Positions 26,601 to 35,796 of a DNA stretch of 64,000 nucleotides are shown here, piece after piece (position 1 is the first letter of the stretch; each line of letters starts with the position of its first letter). Below the pieces are notes generated by a model that did no database searches, was not told where the DNA came from, and saw only the letters and a list, made by a program, of their open reading frames with translations. The position numbers and the translations under genes are program-made. The stretch covers positions 65,302 through 129,301 of the forward strand of contig VZRZ01006451.1 of assembly GCA_013398175.1 (NCBI GenBank), in the 5' to 3' direction. The DNA is from Climacteris rufus (Eukaryota > Chordata > Aves > Passeriformes > Climacteridae).

Positions 26601-28080
26601 AACTGAATAGACATCAGATGAATCTGACTCTACAATCTCTGTGAGCACATGCTGGGCAGGGGGAGATAGAGGTGAGATACCCCTTAAACATTCCCTTCTC
26701 CTGAAGGAGGCTGAACAGCCCCAGCTCTATCAGACACCAGGTGCTCCATGCCCTGACCATCTCAGTGGGCTCTGCTGGAGTCTCCCCATTTATCCAAACC
26801 TCTCCTGTGTTTGGGGCACACAATGCTCTTGGTGCAGCCTTGTGAAGGCCAAGTACATGGCAATCAATAATGGATACCTGCTCCCACACTAATGAAGCCT
26901 GAAACTTTCAAACACCGAAACTAATAGAACATTTTGAGTTTGTGTGCACTGCGGTGGCGAGTCTGATTTTTCAATGGTGACTAAGAGGCTCAATTTCTGG
27001 TTACAATGATTCAGGGCACTTGAGGATAAAACACAACACTGCTCTCAGAGCACCGGGGCAAGAGCTGACACCACCACACTCATTAATGCTGCGAGTTGTT
27101 TTTTTTAACGCTCTGTCAATACAAACAAGCGAAAACCTCATTCAGAAACAGACTTCTGTGCCTGGCAGGAGGGAACATGTGCAGGGAGCTGCACCAGCTC
27201 TGCCAGGAGACCCTGGCCTCACTCCTCAGAACTGCCAGCTGCCTTCATTTCCCACAGAATTAAGGAGAGCCAAGTGCTGTAGGCTATATAAAAGTTTGCC
27301 GACTATAAATGTCTCCATGCAACACTCCTTACAAATAGAGCTCTTTGATATTCTCTTTCCTACAGGAAAATCATTTCCCTACCAGTCCCTGACAGATTTT
27401 TAAATGCTACGCAAATGAAGACTAAAAAGATCCAAACACCTCATAATCTTTTCCATTAGCCAACCACAGCTGCACAAGAAATAACCTAAGACGTAGAATA
27501 AAACGTGCAGGTAGAATTTCTAATTTCTTCTCTTCACTTTTTAGAGTGACTCCAAACAAATGCGAACAACAGACAGGGGTTGGTTGTCCGTACCATCCAG
27601 AGATGGCTCCTTAAAATTAAATACTTGGGTTTTAGCAGGCAGAGAATATTGTATTTGTGTATTTTTTTGTTTTCAAATGGCATTAAAAGGGGGGAGAGCT
27701 ACTGGATGAGAAAGTCTAAAGTAAGTATCCTCGACGGCAAAATACCTGCAATGCAACAGCACGCATTTGGAAGGAGGTTTCTCTGGCGATACAGCAGCCT
27801 GTTTTACACACCCGCTTACTGCACATCTCCCGGCCTAAAACAACTTCCAGTTTAATCCTCGCTTTACTGAGCAAGACTTCAGCATCAAAGCCGCTACTGC
27901 TCGGCCCGCGGCATCCCCGGCACCCCTTCTGCCGCTCGCTCCGGGACGCCCCGCTGTCCGTGCTGCCCCCGCCGCCCGGGACCGCCGGAGGCGCGGCGCT
28001 CACCCCCACTCACCCAGGCCGGCAGGTGCCGGGCGGCCAGGCCCCTGCGCACCGCCTCCCGCTCGTCCTCCAGCAGCGCG
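313..28080 (-). CDS. ESYT3: Extended synaptotagmin 3, 21 exons, partial at both ends
   Basis: This gene encodes an ER-anchored tether that binds the plasma membrane through C2 domains and carries glycerolipids in an SMP domain (family knowledge). Exons in transcript order: 28080-28014 (cut by a gap), 22499-22458, 21608-21474, 21222-21146, 16206-16140, 15558-15469, 14420-14365, 11869-11749, 10767-10594, 10067-9985, 9540-9492, 8875-8786, 7928-7866, 7770-7702, 7085-7020, 5688-5602, 4766-4617, 4097-3661, 2631-2542, 1999-1868, 418-313. Every junction is GT-AG and phases agree throughout, with no stop in about 750 codons. I assign ESYT3 rather than ESYT2 because exon 1 ends RHLPAW, followed by VHFPDVERVEW, C2A has KDNFLG..RGKSDPY, and the linker ends LAPSVTSLGSLPSSCFEL, all as I recall from mammalian ESYT3. 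Three C2 domains exclude ESYT1. The start codon and membrane hairpin are in the gap. The final coding exon (end of C2C) is not found in bases 1-312 and should lie outside the window. Confidence 0.95.
2515..2542 (-). other. ESYT3: Tandem duplicate splice donors at ESYT3 exon 19
   Basis: The 12-mer GTAACACTGCTG occurs twice on the minus strand, at 2541-2530 and 2526-2515, separated by CAG. Each copy starts with a potential donor GT. Using the first (ggga/gtaaca) preserves the frame into exon 20. Using the second (gcag/gtaaca) adds 15 nt that include TAA in frame. Confidence 0.85.
3661..4097 (-). CDS. ESYT3: ESYT3 exon 18: C2B-C2C linker
   Basis: This is the largest exon of the gene (437 nt, about 146 codons). 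It opens ALNVEEPDPERVKAG and is low in hydrophobic residues, rich in Ser, Pro, Ala, Lys and Glu, consistent with a disordered tether. It ends with LAPSVTSLGSLPSSCFELSS, which resembles the human ESYT3 stretch just before C2C and is the best single marker that this is ESYT3. The donor is cataa/gtaggt at 3661/3660; the last two bases join CGGGAG of the next exon to give HNGSEMPLGEIQ. Confidence 0.95.
4617..7928 (-). CDS. ESYT3: ESYT3 exons 13-17: C2B domain
   Basis: Exons 7866-7928 (GLSTAILIVYLDSAFNLP), 7702-7770 (KNHFEYSNGECGAKKIKNNK), 7020-7085 (EREPSSFVLLTVGSKTQKSK), 5602-5688 (DPTWGQAFTFFVHSAHSQSL) and 4617-4766 (IKDKERDSALG, then LDQRFQLDHSSSDSFIKMKL). The fold is recognisable, but the usual calcium-binding acidic residues are mostly replaced: PSSF stands where C2A has SDPY, and loop 3 lacks the Asp cluster. 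C2B is thus probably calcium-independent, as is typical for the family. The small exon 7702-7770 encodes a Lys-rich insert in loop 1. Confidence 0.93.
8786..10767 (-). CDS. ESYT3: ESYT3 exons 9-12: C2A domain
   Basis: Exon 10594-10767 begins GVIRVHLLEAENLVQKDN and contains RGKSDPYALLRVG. Exon 9985-10067 carries FVVHEVPGQDLEVDLYDEDP followed by DKDDFMG. Exon 9492-9540 gives LLIGLVDVMNDRTVDE and exon 8786-8875 gives WFPLSKTTSGHLHLKLEWLS. The acidic residues of the calcium-binding loops are all present: the Asp of QKDN, the Asp of SDPY, and the Asp cluster in loop 3. Calcium binding by C2A is therefore expected, as in other E-Syts (inference from family). Confidence 0.95.
11149..11208 (+). repeat. 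Dispersed duplicate, copy 1 (about 60 bp)
   Basis: Bases 11158-11208 match 12186-12236 at 45 of 51 positions with no gaps, and similarity extends about 9 bases further left. The family is not recognised. The copy lies in the ESYT3 intron between exons 8 and 9. Confidence 0.7.
11749..22499 (-). CDS. ESYT3: ESYT3 exons 2-8: SMP lipid-transfer domain
   Basis: Exons 22458-22499 (VHFPDVERVEWLNK), 21474-21608 (AWPYFGTIMEKTFKEVLEP), 21146-21222 (CPRINGIKAYT), 16140-16206 (YIGDCEIHMDISKFNLGVKG), 15469-15558 (LYGTLRVILEPLL), 14365-14420 (HLEINWAGMSNLLDVPG) and 11749-11869 (SDSLIQDFIAARLVLPNRIT) spell a complete SMP domain in order. In E-Syt proteins this domain dimerises into a hydrophobic channel that moves phospholipids between ER and plasma membrane. 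All junctions are in phase; exon lengths are 42, 135, 77, 67, 90, 56 and 121 nt. I see no missing segment relative to the human protein. Confidence 0.95.
11983..12172 (+). mobile_element. CR1 LINE 3' end, in ESYT3 intron 8-7
   Basis: The stretch has the CR1 tail text 'ggaagtatttaaaagacctgt', 'ggttggacttcatgatct' and ends 'tttatgattctatga'. It is 5' truncated, as most CR1 copies are. It lies between ESYT3 exons 7 and 8, antisense to the gene, and is moderately degraded. Confidence 0.85.
12177..12236 (+). repeat. Dispersed duplicate, copy 2 (about 60 bp)
   Basis: This copy pairs with 11149-11208 in the same orientation and begins within 5 bases of the CR1 3' terminus at 12172. It lies in the intron between ESYT3 exons 7 and 8, so the pair flanks exon 8 (11749-11869). 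Confidence 0.7.
16207..21145 (-). other. ESYT3: ESYT3 intron 4 (4.9 kb)
   Basis: No further exon is needed: exon 4 ends ATATG and exon 5 starts TTAC, joining in frame to QICYIGDCE. Apart from the GTT microsatellite I recognise no repeat, RNA gene or conserved reading frame. Open frames here have no family resemblance and no splice-compatible context. Confidence 0.8.
20597..20615 (+). repeat. (GTT)n microsatellite
   Basis: About five GTT units within ESYT3 intron 4. Confidence 0.8.
22500..28013 (-). other. ESYT3: ESYT3 intron 1 (5.5 kb)
   Basis: The intron is bounded by LPAW/gtgagt and tccag/VHFPD. It holds one CR1 fragment (26685-26850) and a G/T-rich low-complexity stretch around 25599-25675. 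I see no coding exon. First introns often hold enhancers, but no motif cluster stands out by eye. Confidence 0.75.
26685..26850 (-). mobile_element. CR1 LINE internal fragment, in ESYT3 intron 1
   Basis: The + strand reads 'ggctgaacagccccagctct', then 'gtgctccatgccctgaccat', matching the complement of the CR1 3' region upstream of the terminal tail. The 3' tail is absent. The copy is diverged. Confidence 0.7.
28014..28080 (-). CDS. ESYT3: ESYT3 exon 1, 3' part (juxtamembrane helix)
   Basis: The 67 visible bases encode ALLEDEREAVRRGLAARH followed by LPAW, then the donor gtgagt at 28013. In the family this charged helix joins the ER-membrane hairpin to the SMP domain. The rest of exon 1 runs into the N block. 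On the far side (28327-28372) the minus strand shows only GC-rich sequence with no ATG, so the start codon is probably inside the gap. Human exon 1 encodes about 108 residues as I recall, which fits 67 visible bases plus a gap of about 246. Confidence 0.85.
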
Positions 28081-28326
28081 NNNNNNNNNNNNNNNNNNNN
28101 NNNNNNNNNNNNNNNNNNNNNNNNNNNNNNNNNNNNNNNNNNNNNNNNNNNNNNNNNNNNNNNNNNNNNNNNNNNNNNNNNNNNNNNNNNNNNNNNNNNN
28201 NNNNNNNNNNNNNNNNNNNNNNNNNNNNNNNNNNNNNNNNNNNNNNNNNNNNNNNNNNNNNNNNNNNNNNNNNNNNNNNNNNNNNNNNNNNNNNNNNNNN
28301 NNNNNNNNNNNNNNNNNNNNNNNNNN
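28081..28326. other. Assembly gap (246 N)
   Basis: A run of undetermined bases lies inside the GC-rich first exon of ESYT3, a common place for short-read dropout in bird genomes. It should contain the ESYT3 start codon, N-terminal tail and membrane hairpin. The true length is unknown. Confidence 0.99.
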
Positions 28327-28506
28327 CGCGCCGCCCTCCCGCCCCGCCGCCACCGCGCCCGCGGGGAGATGCAGCACGGCACGGGGCACACGCGACCTGG
28401 TGGTGCTGTACGCTTGCTGCTGTCGTGCTGCTTGGCACTTTCTTCTCGTCCTCTCTTGATTTTGATGGGGATGTTGCGCGAGTTTAGATTCTGAAATACT
28501 GATAAT

Positions 28507-28885
28507 CACGGAATCATTGAATCATAGAATCGTCAAGGTTGGAAGAGACTTTAAGATCAACAAGTCCCACGGCCAACCCAGCACTCACCGCTAAACCTCA
28601 TCAGCCAGCACCAGATCCCGGTGCTTCTTAAACACCTCCAGGAATGGTGACTCCACCACCTTCCTGTGAAGCTTATTCCAAGGCCTGACCACCCTAACAG
28701 TGAAAATATTTTTTCTAATATCTAATCTGAATCTCACCTGCCTCACATCACCTCTAGTCCTTTCACTGCAGGCACGGTAGAAGAAACTGCCCCCCCCACC
28801 TCCCTACAACCTCCAGTGAGGTGAGCCTTCTCTAGCCTAAATAAACCCAGGTCCCTCAGCCATTTCTCATAAGACATGTTTTCTA
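28507..28885 (-). mobile_element. CR1 LINE 3' end just upstream of ESYT3
   Basis: It starts 'gaatcattgaatcatagaat' (the complement of the CR1 terminus), followed by 'caaggttggaagagacttta', and continues through the CR1 3' region to about 28885, where it is truncated. It has the same orientation as ESYT3, so its 3' end faces the ESYT3 CpG island. It looks relatively well preserved. Confidence 0.92.
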
Positions 28886-29469
28886 GGGAACCACAAGGCA
28901 CTTTTTGAGATGCTTTCCCCCCTAGTAAGGTTAATTCTATATCTTTCTGTACATGCCTTAACAGACAGGCTGTAATTGTACAGTACTACACTGTTTTCCA
29001 CTGCAGTTTTCCCTGGATCAGGCAAATGCCACTCTTTGTTCAGTGGATAAGTCTGGAACATCAGTGAATAATGCCAGCTTTTACTGTGACCCCTTTTTGA
29101 TACTGGCTGCACAGGATAACAAATGATGAGACAGATAAAAACCTCCAAGAAAAAGAAGTTGACCATGACTGAGAGAACTAGGTTTGGCCTCTGCTTTGCC
29201 CTGGAATTAGTATTTAATTATGGGTCAGTCAATAAATCAAACAACACCACAAGTGATCCTCATGGGTTGTTAATCATTGCACATGACTGATCTTGGATAG
29301 AAATCAGTTCAGGCATCTGAAAACTCAAATGCCTCACATTAGAGAAACTCATGCATGAGACATCTATTAGCAGGTACTTTTGGAAACAACCCTCCTAATC
29401 TTTCCGTACTGTCAAATGAGGATGACTGTGCTCTTCTTCCTGGGGATGTTGCAAAGATAAATCATTTTA

Positions 29470-29705
29470 AAACACACTTGAGGAAGTACTTCCTTACACA
29501 GTGGGCAGTAAACCTCTAGAACTTGAAGAAGGCTCCAGGGCAGATGGTATCAAGAGGTTCAAAAAGAGATTAGGTAAATTCTCAAAGCAAAAGCCCATAA
29601 ATGTACTTCCTAACATCATGGGCACAACAGCTGTGGAGACTGGGGGGAAAGGACTGCAGAAAATGTTTGGGGTCATGCCCTCTCCCTAAACAGCCACTGG
29701 GACCA
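29470..29705 (+). mobile_element. Old CR1-like fragment
   Basis: Text such as 'acttccttacacagtgggca', 'aacctctagaacttgaagaa' and 'ggttcaaaaagagattaggt' follows the pattern of ancient CR1 3' regions. The 62-residue open frame here is by-product. Strongly decayed, so the family label is tentative. Confidence 0.5.
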
Positions 29706-32529
29706 GTGGGCTGAGTCCACAAGGCATTTCTGTTTGTAAAGCTGTGAAGAAAATCCAGATACTGACAGAAGCTGAGGTATTACCTGCCCTCTTGATACCA
29801 CACATTAAAAACCACACACTGGTTAGTTTGCACAATTACATGTATCAGGAGACAAGTCTACATGCAAAAACATACCTGGTTTTGTTCTAAGCGTGACCAA
29901 AGACTGAGGCTGACTTGTTATTTAATTTTCCTGTCATTTAAAACTTTGTAAAACATTTTCAGTATCATTTCCAGCTACAGGGGAATTCCAATCTGTTTCA
30001 CCTAATATTCACTGGACAGTCACTAAGGTAATGACCAAGGCTATTGTTCTGGCCTGTGACAATCTTCACTCCTTATTTAACTTGCCTGGACATCATCACT
30101 GTGCTTATTAACACTGTGATATATTGCAGCTGATTATGACAGAGAGATTCTAGAGAAGCTGCAGAGCTTTGAAAATGTATTAGTACTAAATTTGCTGTCT
30201 CTCAAGCTGGCCATGGTAACTAAGGCAACCCATTTTAAAGGTGGGGAGCTATGAAAAACTGCCAACGCTTTTTCTTTTCACTACAGAGAACGTGCAAAGC
30301 AATTAACCCCAAGAATCAATTGAAGTGCATACCAACAAGCTATCAAAGGGTTTACTGAAGATGACTTTCTAATTTAACTTTCTTGTGGCTTCAGGGCTTG
30401 TGATCACTGTGAAAATCCCTCTTTAATGTAAGCAAATCTTAGAGGTGCAGTATGTCTTTTCTCTGTGCCTCCACAGCAAAATATCAAACACTATGTAAGG
30501 AAAAAACCTTACTCCTTGCATTAACAGAATGACTTCTATAAAGCTGTTGTCCCTTTTGGCACTCCTAGTCACTTGATAAAGCATTATTGTTTACTTTCCT
30601 CTAGTTTCATACTCTCCATCCATGCACTGTTCACTTTGTCAAGCAAAGTTGAATGCAGACTCTCCCTATCATAGGGCAAAAGCCTTTTACCTACTCCTGC
30701 TGTCTGTCCTCAAGCAAGTCTGGAGTGCATTTCTCCAGGAAAAGCTGTGGCTCCTTCATTCTGGGCAGTTTTGTCCAGAAATTAAATATGAGGTGAGCAG
30801 CTCAAATGAGCCTGGATTACCTTCTTCAGCCAGAGGTATTATTCTGGCTGGACATTTGTAATTTGGTCATGAAAATAATTATGTATTTATGTTCTGTTTT
30901 GGGAATCATTCCTTTGGCATTAAAAAAAAAAAACAATCTAGGACTAACTGGTATTATCTATAAATCTAGTCAGGACTGGTAAAGCTAATGGATCTCATAT
31001 GAAAAATAATCATGTGCAGAAGGCTGCAAGCCCAGGGCTTTTGTTGGGAATATGTGCAAAGCCAGTTTGGGAGTACATGACCCTTGCTTTTAAGGACTTT
31101 GCTCCACTGTGCTCACTCCCCTGTACTGTGCCTGGTGTCTGCTTGGCTCATGGCTCCTTGCTGCTGTTGTACAGCAGGCAGTAGAGAGGCACCAAAGAGC
31201 TGGGACTTTCAACAAGATAACAAAACCAGTGAGAGCAATTTATTTCACATGTCCACTTGTTCTTCTACAGCAGAGTCATTAATGTGAGGGCAGTGCAGGA
31301 GGATTCAGTGTTTACCTCAGGAGGTAAGAGAGTGGTGTGGCCACTGCCCCTTGCCCAGCCTTGCCCTTCCTGCCAGCAAATCCCACACTGCTGTGGCACT
31401 GGACAGCCAGGTGAGCAGAGCACTGAGAAAAGCTGTGTCTTGTATACACACAAACTGTGTAGCTGCAGAGGTGAGGCACAAGAATGTGAAAGAACACTAA
31501 GCACTATATATGATGGCATCAGAGAGAGGAAAAAAATAAACTTCCCTTACAGTGAGGAGAGCAGCTGTGAGTTGGAGCTGTCACTTCCCTGGCTCTGGGT
31601 ACCACTCAGATTTTCACACAAGACACATGAGCACACCTTGGTGTCACCCTGGAGCCGGTGCTGGCCACGGGCAGCTGGTGCCACCTGCTGAACATGGTAA
31701 CATTTTTAATCTGGAATCTTTATAATTGCACCAGAAAAGTCAAATCTTGCTGGAATTCGACTATAGCAGAATCAGCAGAGAGCTGCAACGAGGCAGAGAA
31801 ACTTCAGTTTTTAATTTTAAGTGTCTTTTCCAAGTACAGTTTCTATTATTGTACTACACATTTCATTCTCAAAAGCAAAGCCTGTTAAATCTGTTTGGTT
31901 AAAAGTTTGCCACTGTTATAACATGAATTTATTCCATTTTTCTGTTTGAACAACTGTATCTGCAACAGGATTTGTAAGCACATCATACAATGTCTTTGGT
32001 CTAAAATGAGCACTACACATTTCTTGGAGGATAAAATATTTCATAGATTTTGTTATGCCAGTTAGTGAAAAGCAAGCAAGAAAACCCCAGGAAAAAAATG
32101 ATCTTTCCATCCTTTTAAATCCTTTTTCACTCTGCTGAGTGAAAATCCTTTTTGATTCTACTGACACATATTAGGCTATAAAAATTGCCTTTCAAGTGAA
32201 TGATGAATTTCCAGAACAAGCTTATTAATAATTCACAGCTTAATATCTAATCTGTATAATTTACATCTTGCTGTGTTTTAAGTGCTTAAAGTACTTGACT
32301 GAGCTCACAGAAACATCTTCTTGAGGAATTTGAGTGCTTAGCCTTCGTGAAACACATTAAAAGTGTTAAGCAGTGGAGAAAGATAATTCATGAACTACGG
32401 AACTGCTGTCCCAGCTGGCACCCCCTCATCAACCAAGCAGAAACTTCCTTGGTTATGTTCCTTGGGGCTTACATCTTGTTTAGCTGGCACCTTCCATTTG
32501 AAGTGTCACAAAACAAAAGGGTTTCTTGA

Positions 32530-32857
32530 TAAACTGGACTTTATGGCTTTCTACAACTACTTGAAAGGCGGTTGTAGCAAGGTGGGTATTTGTCTCATAG
32601 TAAGTGACAGCATGAGAGGAAGGGGCAGTTGTGTCAGGGAGCTTTAGATTGAATGTTTGGAAAAGTTTCTTCACTGAAAAGGTTCTCAAGCACTGCAACA
32701 GGCTGCCCAAGGAAGTGAGTCACCATACCTGGAAGTATTTAAAAGATGTGTAGGTGTGGTACTTCAGGACATGGCTAGTGGTGGACTCAGCAGCGTTGGG
32801 TTACTGACTGGACTCAATGATGGTAGAAGTCTTTTCCAATCTAAATGATTCTATGCT
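32530..32857 (+). mobile_element. CR1 LINE 3' end, intergenic
   Basis: It begins near 'tttctacaactacttgaaag', passes 'gcaacaggctgcccaaggaa' and 'tggaagtatttaaaagatgt', and ends 'tctaaatgattctatg'. It is a 5'-truncated CR1 copy of over 300 bp. It overlaps part of a long minus-strand open frame (32801-33328), which is therefore not treated as a gene. Confidence 0.9.
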
Positions 32858-35776
32858 TTGCCTAATAACACCATCCCTATTCTGCAAGAGTTTTTTACAC
32901 TCAGCCTTTGAAGAAGTAATGGATACATTATCTTCTACTTTCTCTCTGCAGATGGAAAGAAGAGAGGTAAAACCTGACACTTGCTGCTCCTCTCTGTCCA
33001 CTGCAGGATCCAGGCAGTACAGCACCTTTAATAAAGTCCATTTAAAATTCAGATTTGCCAGAGGACTCTCCATGTCTGTGTCTGTGCTTGACACAGCAAG
33101 GGACACATTGAGACCTACAGAGTAACAACGGGGGCAATGCACATGAAACTGTGAGGAATGCTGTTTGCAGTTCTGCCTGCTCAACACCCCGTCAAGGTAA
33201 TGGATCCTGACACAGGCACACCTGCCTGCCATCTCCCTCCTGGAGCATGGGCTGCCAGGCTCAGCACAGGCACAGTTTGCAATGGCACACCAGGCTGGCA
33301 CAGGGCTGGGAATCCAGTCAAAAGCCACTTTCCTTGAGCCAACTTATTGCAGAAGAGCAATGACAGCATCTTGCCTCTCCGTGAGGCTGCACCTCCCAGA
33401 TCCTGCTGGGTTTCTGCTTAGTGAGTTTAGCCTTTTCTTTGAGGATAGGGAAACACACAGCCTGACTGAGGACCTTCCTCTGAAGAGCTCCTACCACTTG
33501 TTTCCAGAGTGAGGTTTCAGCACAGAGCTGATGCTCTAAAATGAAGACCTGAATTTGAGCAAGTGCTGCTGCCTTTAAAGCTCCAGAAGGGTCAGTGGAA
33601 AGCCTGTTCATAGCAGAATAAACTGAATTCATTAGTGTCTCAAACCTCTTTGAGCAGGCAGAACTCTGTGCCAGAGTTTTGCACTTGATGACATGTACTG
33701 GCTGAATTTTCAGATTACTTTTCTTAGCTTATCATGAGCATTTGCAGCACAAAAACAAGCTCAAGATGTAAAGGAATTGCACAGTACCATGGAAGTATGT
33801 TAATATGCCAGAACTGGCTTCCTTTACCCAATGCTTCTTCCTTTACAGCATGTGTACACTAGAACTGAATGAGGTTAGGCACAAAATTAGGAATTTCTTT
33901 GACTGAGGAAAGATGTGATAATATTAAGTGGTGTTTATAAAAACCAAAGGGACTGAGAAAAACTTGGGGAAGAAGACATCTTGGGAGTAAACTAATGCTG
34001 CTGCTCACAAACACAAAATCCCCATCAATAGGAGCATGAGATTACAGTAAACTCAGCGGATTCAAAGGCAACCTCAGCCATTTCTCTGCATCCCTGTGAC
34101 ACAGTCAACTGGGCCCCACGGGGCTACAGCTGAGCTTTTACTACTGTCCATCCAAAGGGGATGACAGGTGACACCTCAGCTTGGCCATTAAACCCTGGCA
34201 CAAGGGTATGGTAAAGCTGAGAGTCTGGCTTCAGCAGCACCAAACTGCATGGTGCAGCCCCAGAGTCCTCCACAGCACTGGGCACAAGCAAAAAAATATC
34301 CTGCACCTTTTTTTATAAAGAGTTTTTCCTTCTGCACCTGCTCCAGCTCATTGCTGGCAAGTACCAGCCCACACAGAGAGCAGAGCAGCAGCAAAAGCAA
34401 TATTCATCCAAAGGTTATTTTCAAAATCTTGGAAAGTTTGAAAAACCTCCCAAAGATTCCTTCTTTCTAGTGAAAATCCTGACCCACACCCCAAATACTA
34501 TCTCTTTAGCACTGAGCATGCTGAACTACAAGGCCTCCAGGGTCTGGTACAGCTCTTCCTACAATCTCTTAGTGGCCTCTGCTGGCCAGGACTGAGATCC
34601 TGGCATCTGTCTAAGTGTCAGCAGTCCTGAATCCAGCTAAGATTTACATAGATATTTTACTGGTGACAACAGCAGAGACGCTATCACCAGCGCTGTATTA
34701 ATCAGCAGCAGAAAGTTCTCACTAAAAATCCCTGTTCCACTATAGCTGCTTGTTTTAGATTGAAGTATTTATGGCAAGAAAATCTTGGTGGGTGCAAAAA
34801 TCACTGAAGACAAACTCTGGATGTGATTGCTGCCTTTGGATTCAAAACTGAGTCATCTGTTAAACCTTCAGCTTTATGTGGTGCTGTAGGAATAGCACAA
34901 AAGAAGAGAGACTGGGAGTGTGCATGGCTGGAAGTGATTTACTTTTCCAAAAACAGCATTTTTATGGTAAAGGTGTGAACAGATGTGCTCTCAAAGATAT
35001 GGAGAATAACATTCTGGTTACTCAACATTTCAGCTGAGAGTTCCTGCCCAAAAAAAAATGCATAAAGCATATGTCTGCTATTTTCTGAACATCAGAGAAA
35101 CAGGGCTGCTTTCCTGGTGTTCTCCCTAGCTTAGTGTTAACTCAGCTTTCCAGCCTCTATTTTACTTTTCTAGAGAGTATAAATTCTCTGCAGCTAGAAG
35201 AATATAAAGTTATCTTATCATTACAAACAGGCATTTTCCTCTTTGTTTCTCTTTGGGAGTTTGATGGTCTTTCACTGAAGGATTTATCTTTGAGAGGTAT
35301 CATAGCTCCTACCTTCCAATCAGTTTCCACTCTCTTATGGGCCTGACTCCGACAGTTGCCTATGGAAAAGCTTGTTGATACAGAAAAGAGAAAGGTTAAT
35401 TATTTTGTTAAAAAGTAATAATAAAAACCCCCTCCTGCTCAAGAGAATTTCTACAAAATTTGAGTTTCATATATTATAAATAAAAAATCCCCCCAAAAAC
35501 CTTAAAACATTTTCCACCCCCTTATTTCTCTGTCACTGTTCTAATTAAAAGGTTTAAGGGAGATTTTGCTTTTAACTTTTCCTTTATTGATTTAATGAAA
35601 AATTCTGCTCCCCTACAAGAAAACCAATCACTAGAACATAAGCCTAAGGTTGCCACTACCATTGAATTTATGTGTAAATAAGACACACACTACCTTGCAG
35701 CCCATCTGTGGTCAAAACTGTATCTGGTGACAAATGTAGCCTAAGACTAGGTGCAAGAGCATAATGTTTTAAAACC

Positions 35777-35796
35777 AAAAAAAAAAAAAAAAAAAA
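35777..35796 (+). repeat. Poly(A) run of 20
   Basis: Uninterrupted A run followed by A/G-rich sequence. I could not identify a retroposed sequence in front of it. Confidence 0.9.

Larger units (their letters stand above)
27890..28480 (-). promoter_or_regulatory. ESYT3: CpG island / probable ESYT3 promoter and first exon
   Basis: Sequence on both sides of the N run is very GC-rich and full of CpG (for example 27901-28080 and 28327-28400), in sharp contrast to the AT-richer surroundings. It covers ESYT3 exon 1 and the probable transcription start, which cannot be placed precisely because of the gap. I see no clear TATA box in the visible part, as is common for CpG-island promoters. A CR1 copy begins only about 25-30 bases beyond the upstream edge. 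Confidence 0.7.

Noticed and set aside
27283..27295. TATATAAAAG motif, possible TATA box
   Set aside because: It is on the plus strand within ESYT3 intron 1, with no gene or transcript evidence downstream.
27894..28509. Four long open frames of 140-175 codons around 28.0-28.5 kb
   Set aside because: They are artefacts of reading through the run of N. Only 28014-28080 on the minus strand has a supported coding frame.
32801..33328. 175-codon open frame on the minus strand
   Set aside because: Its end overlaps a plus-strand CR1 copy, the protein has no family resemblance, and it has no conserved motif or splice context.
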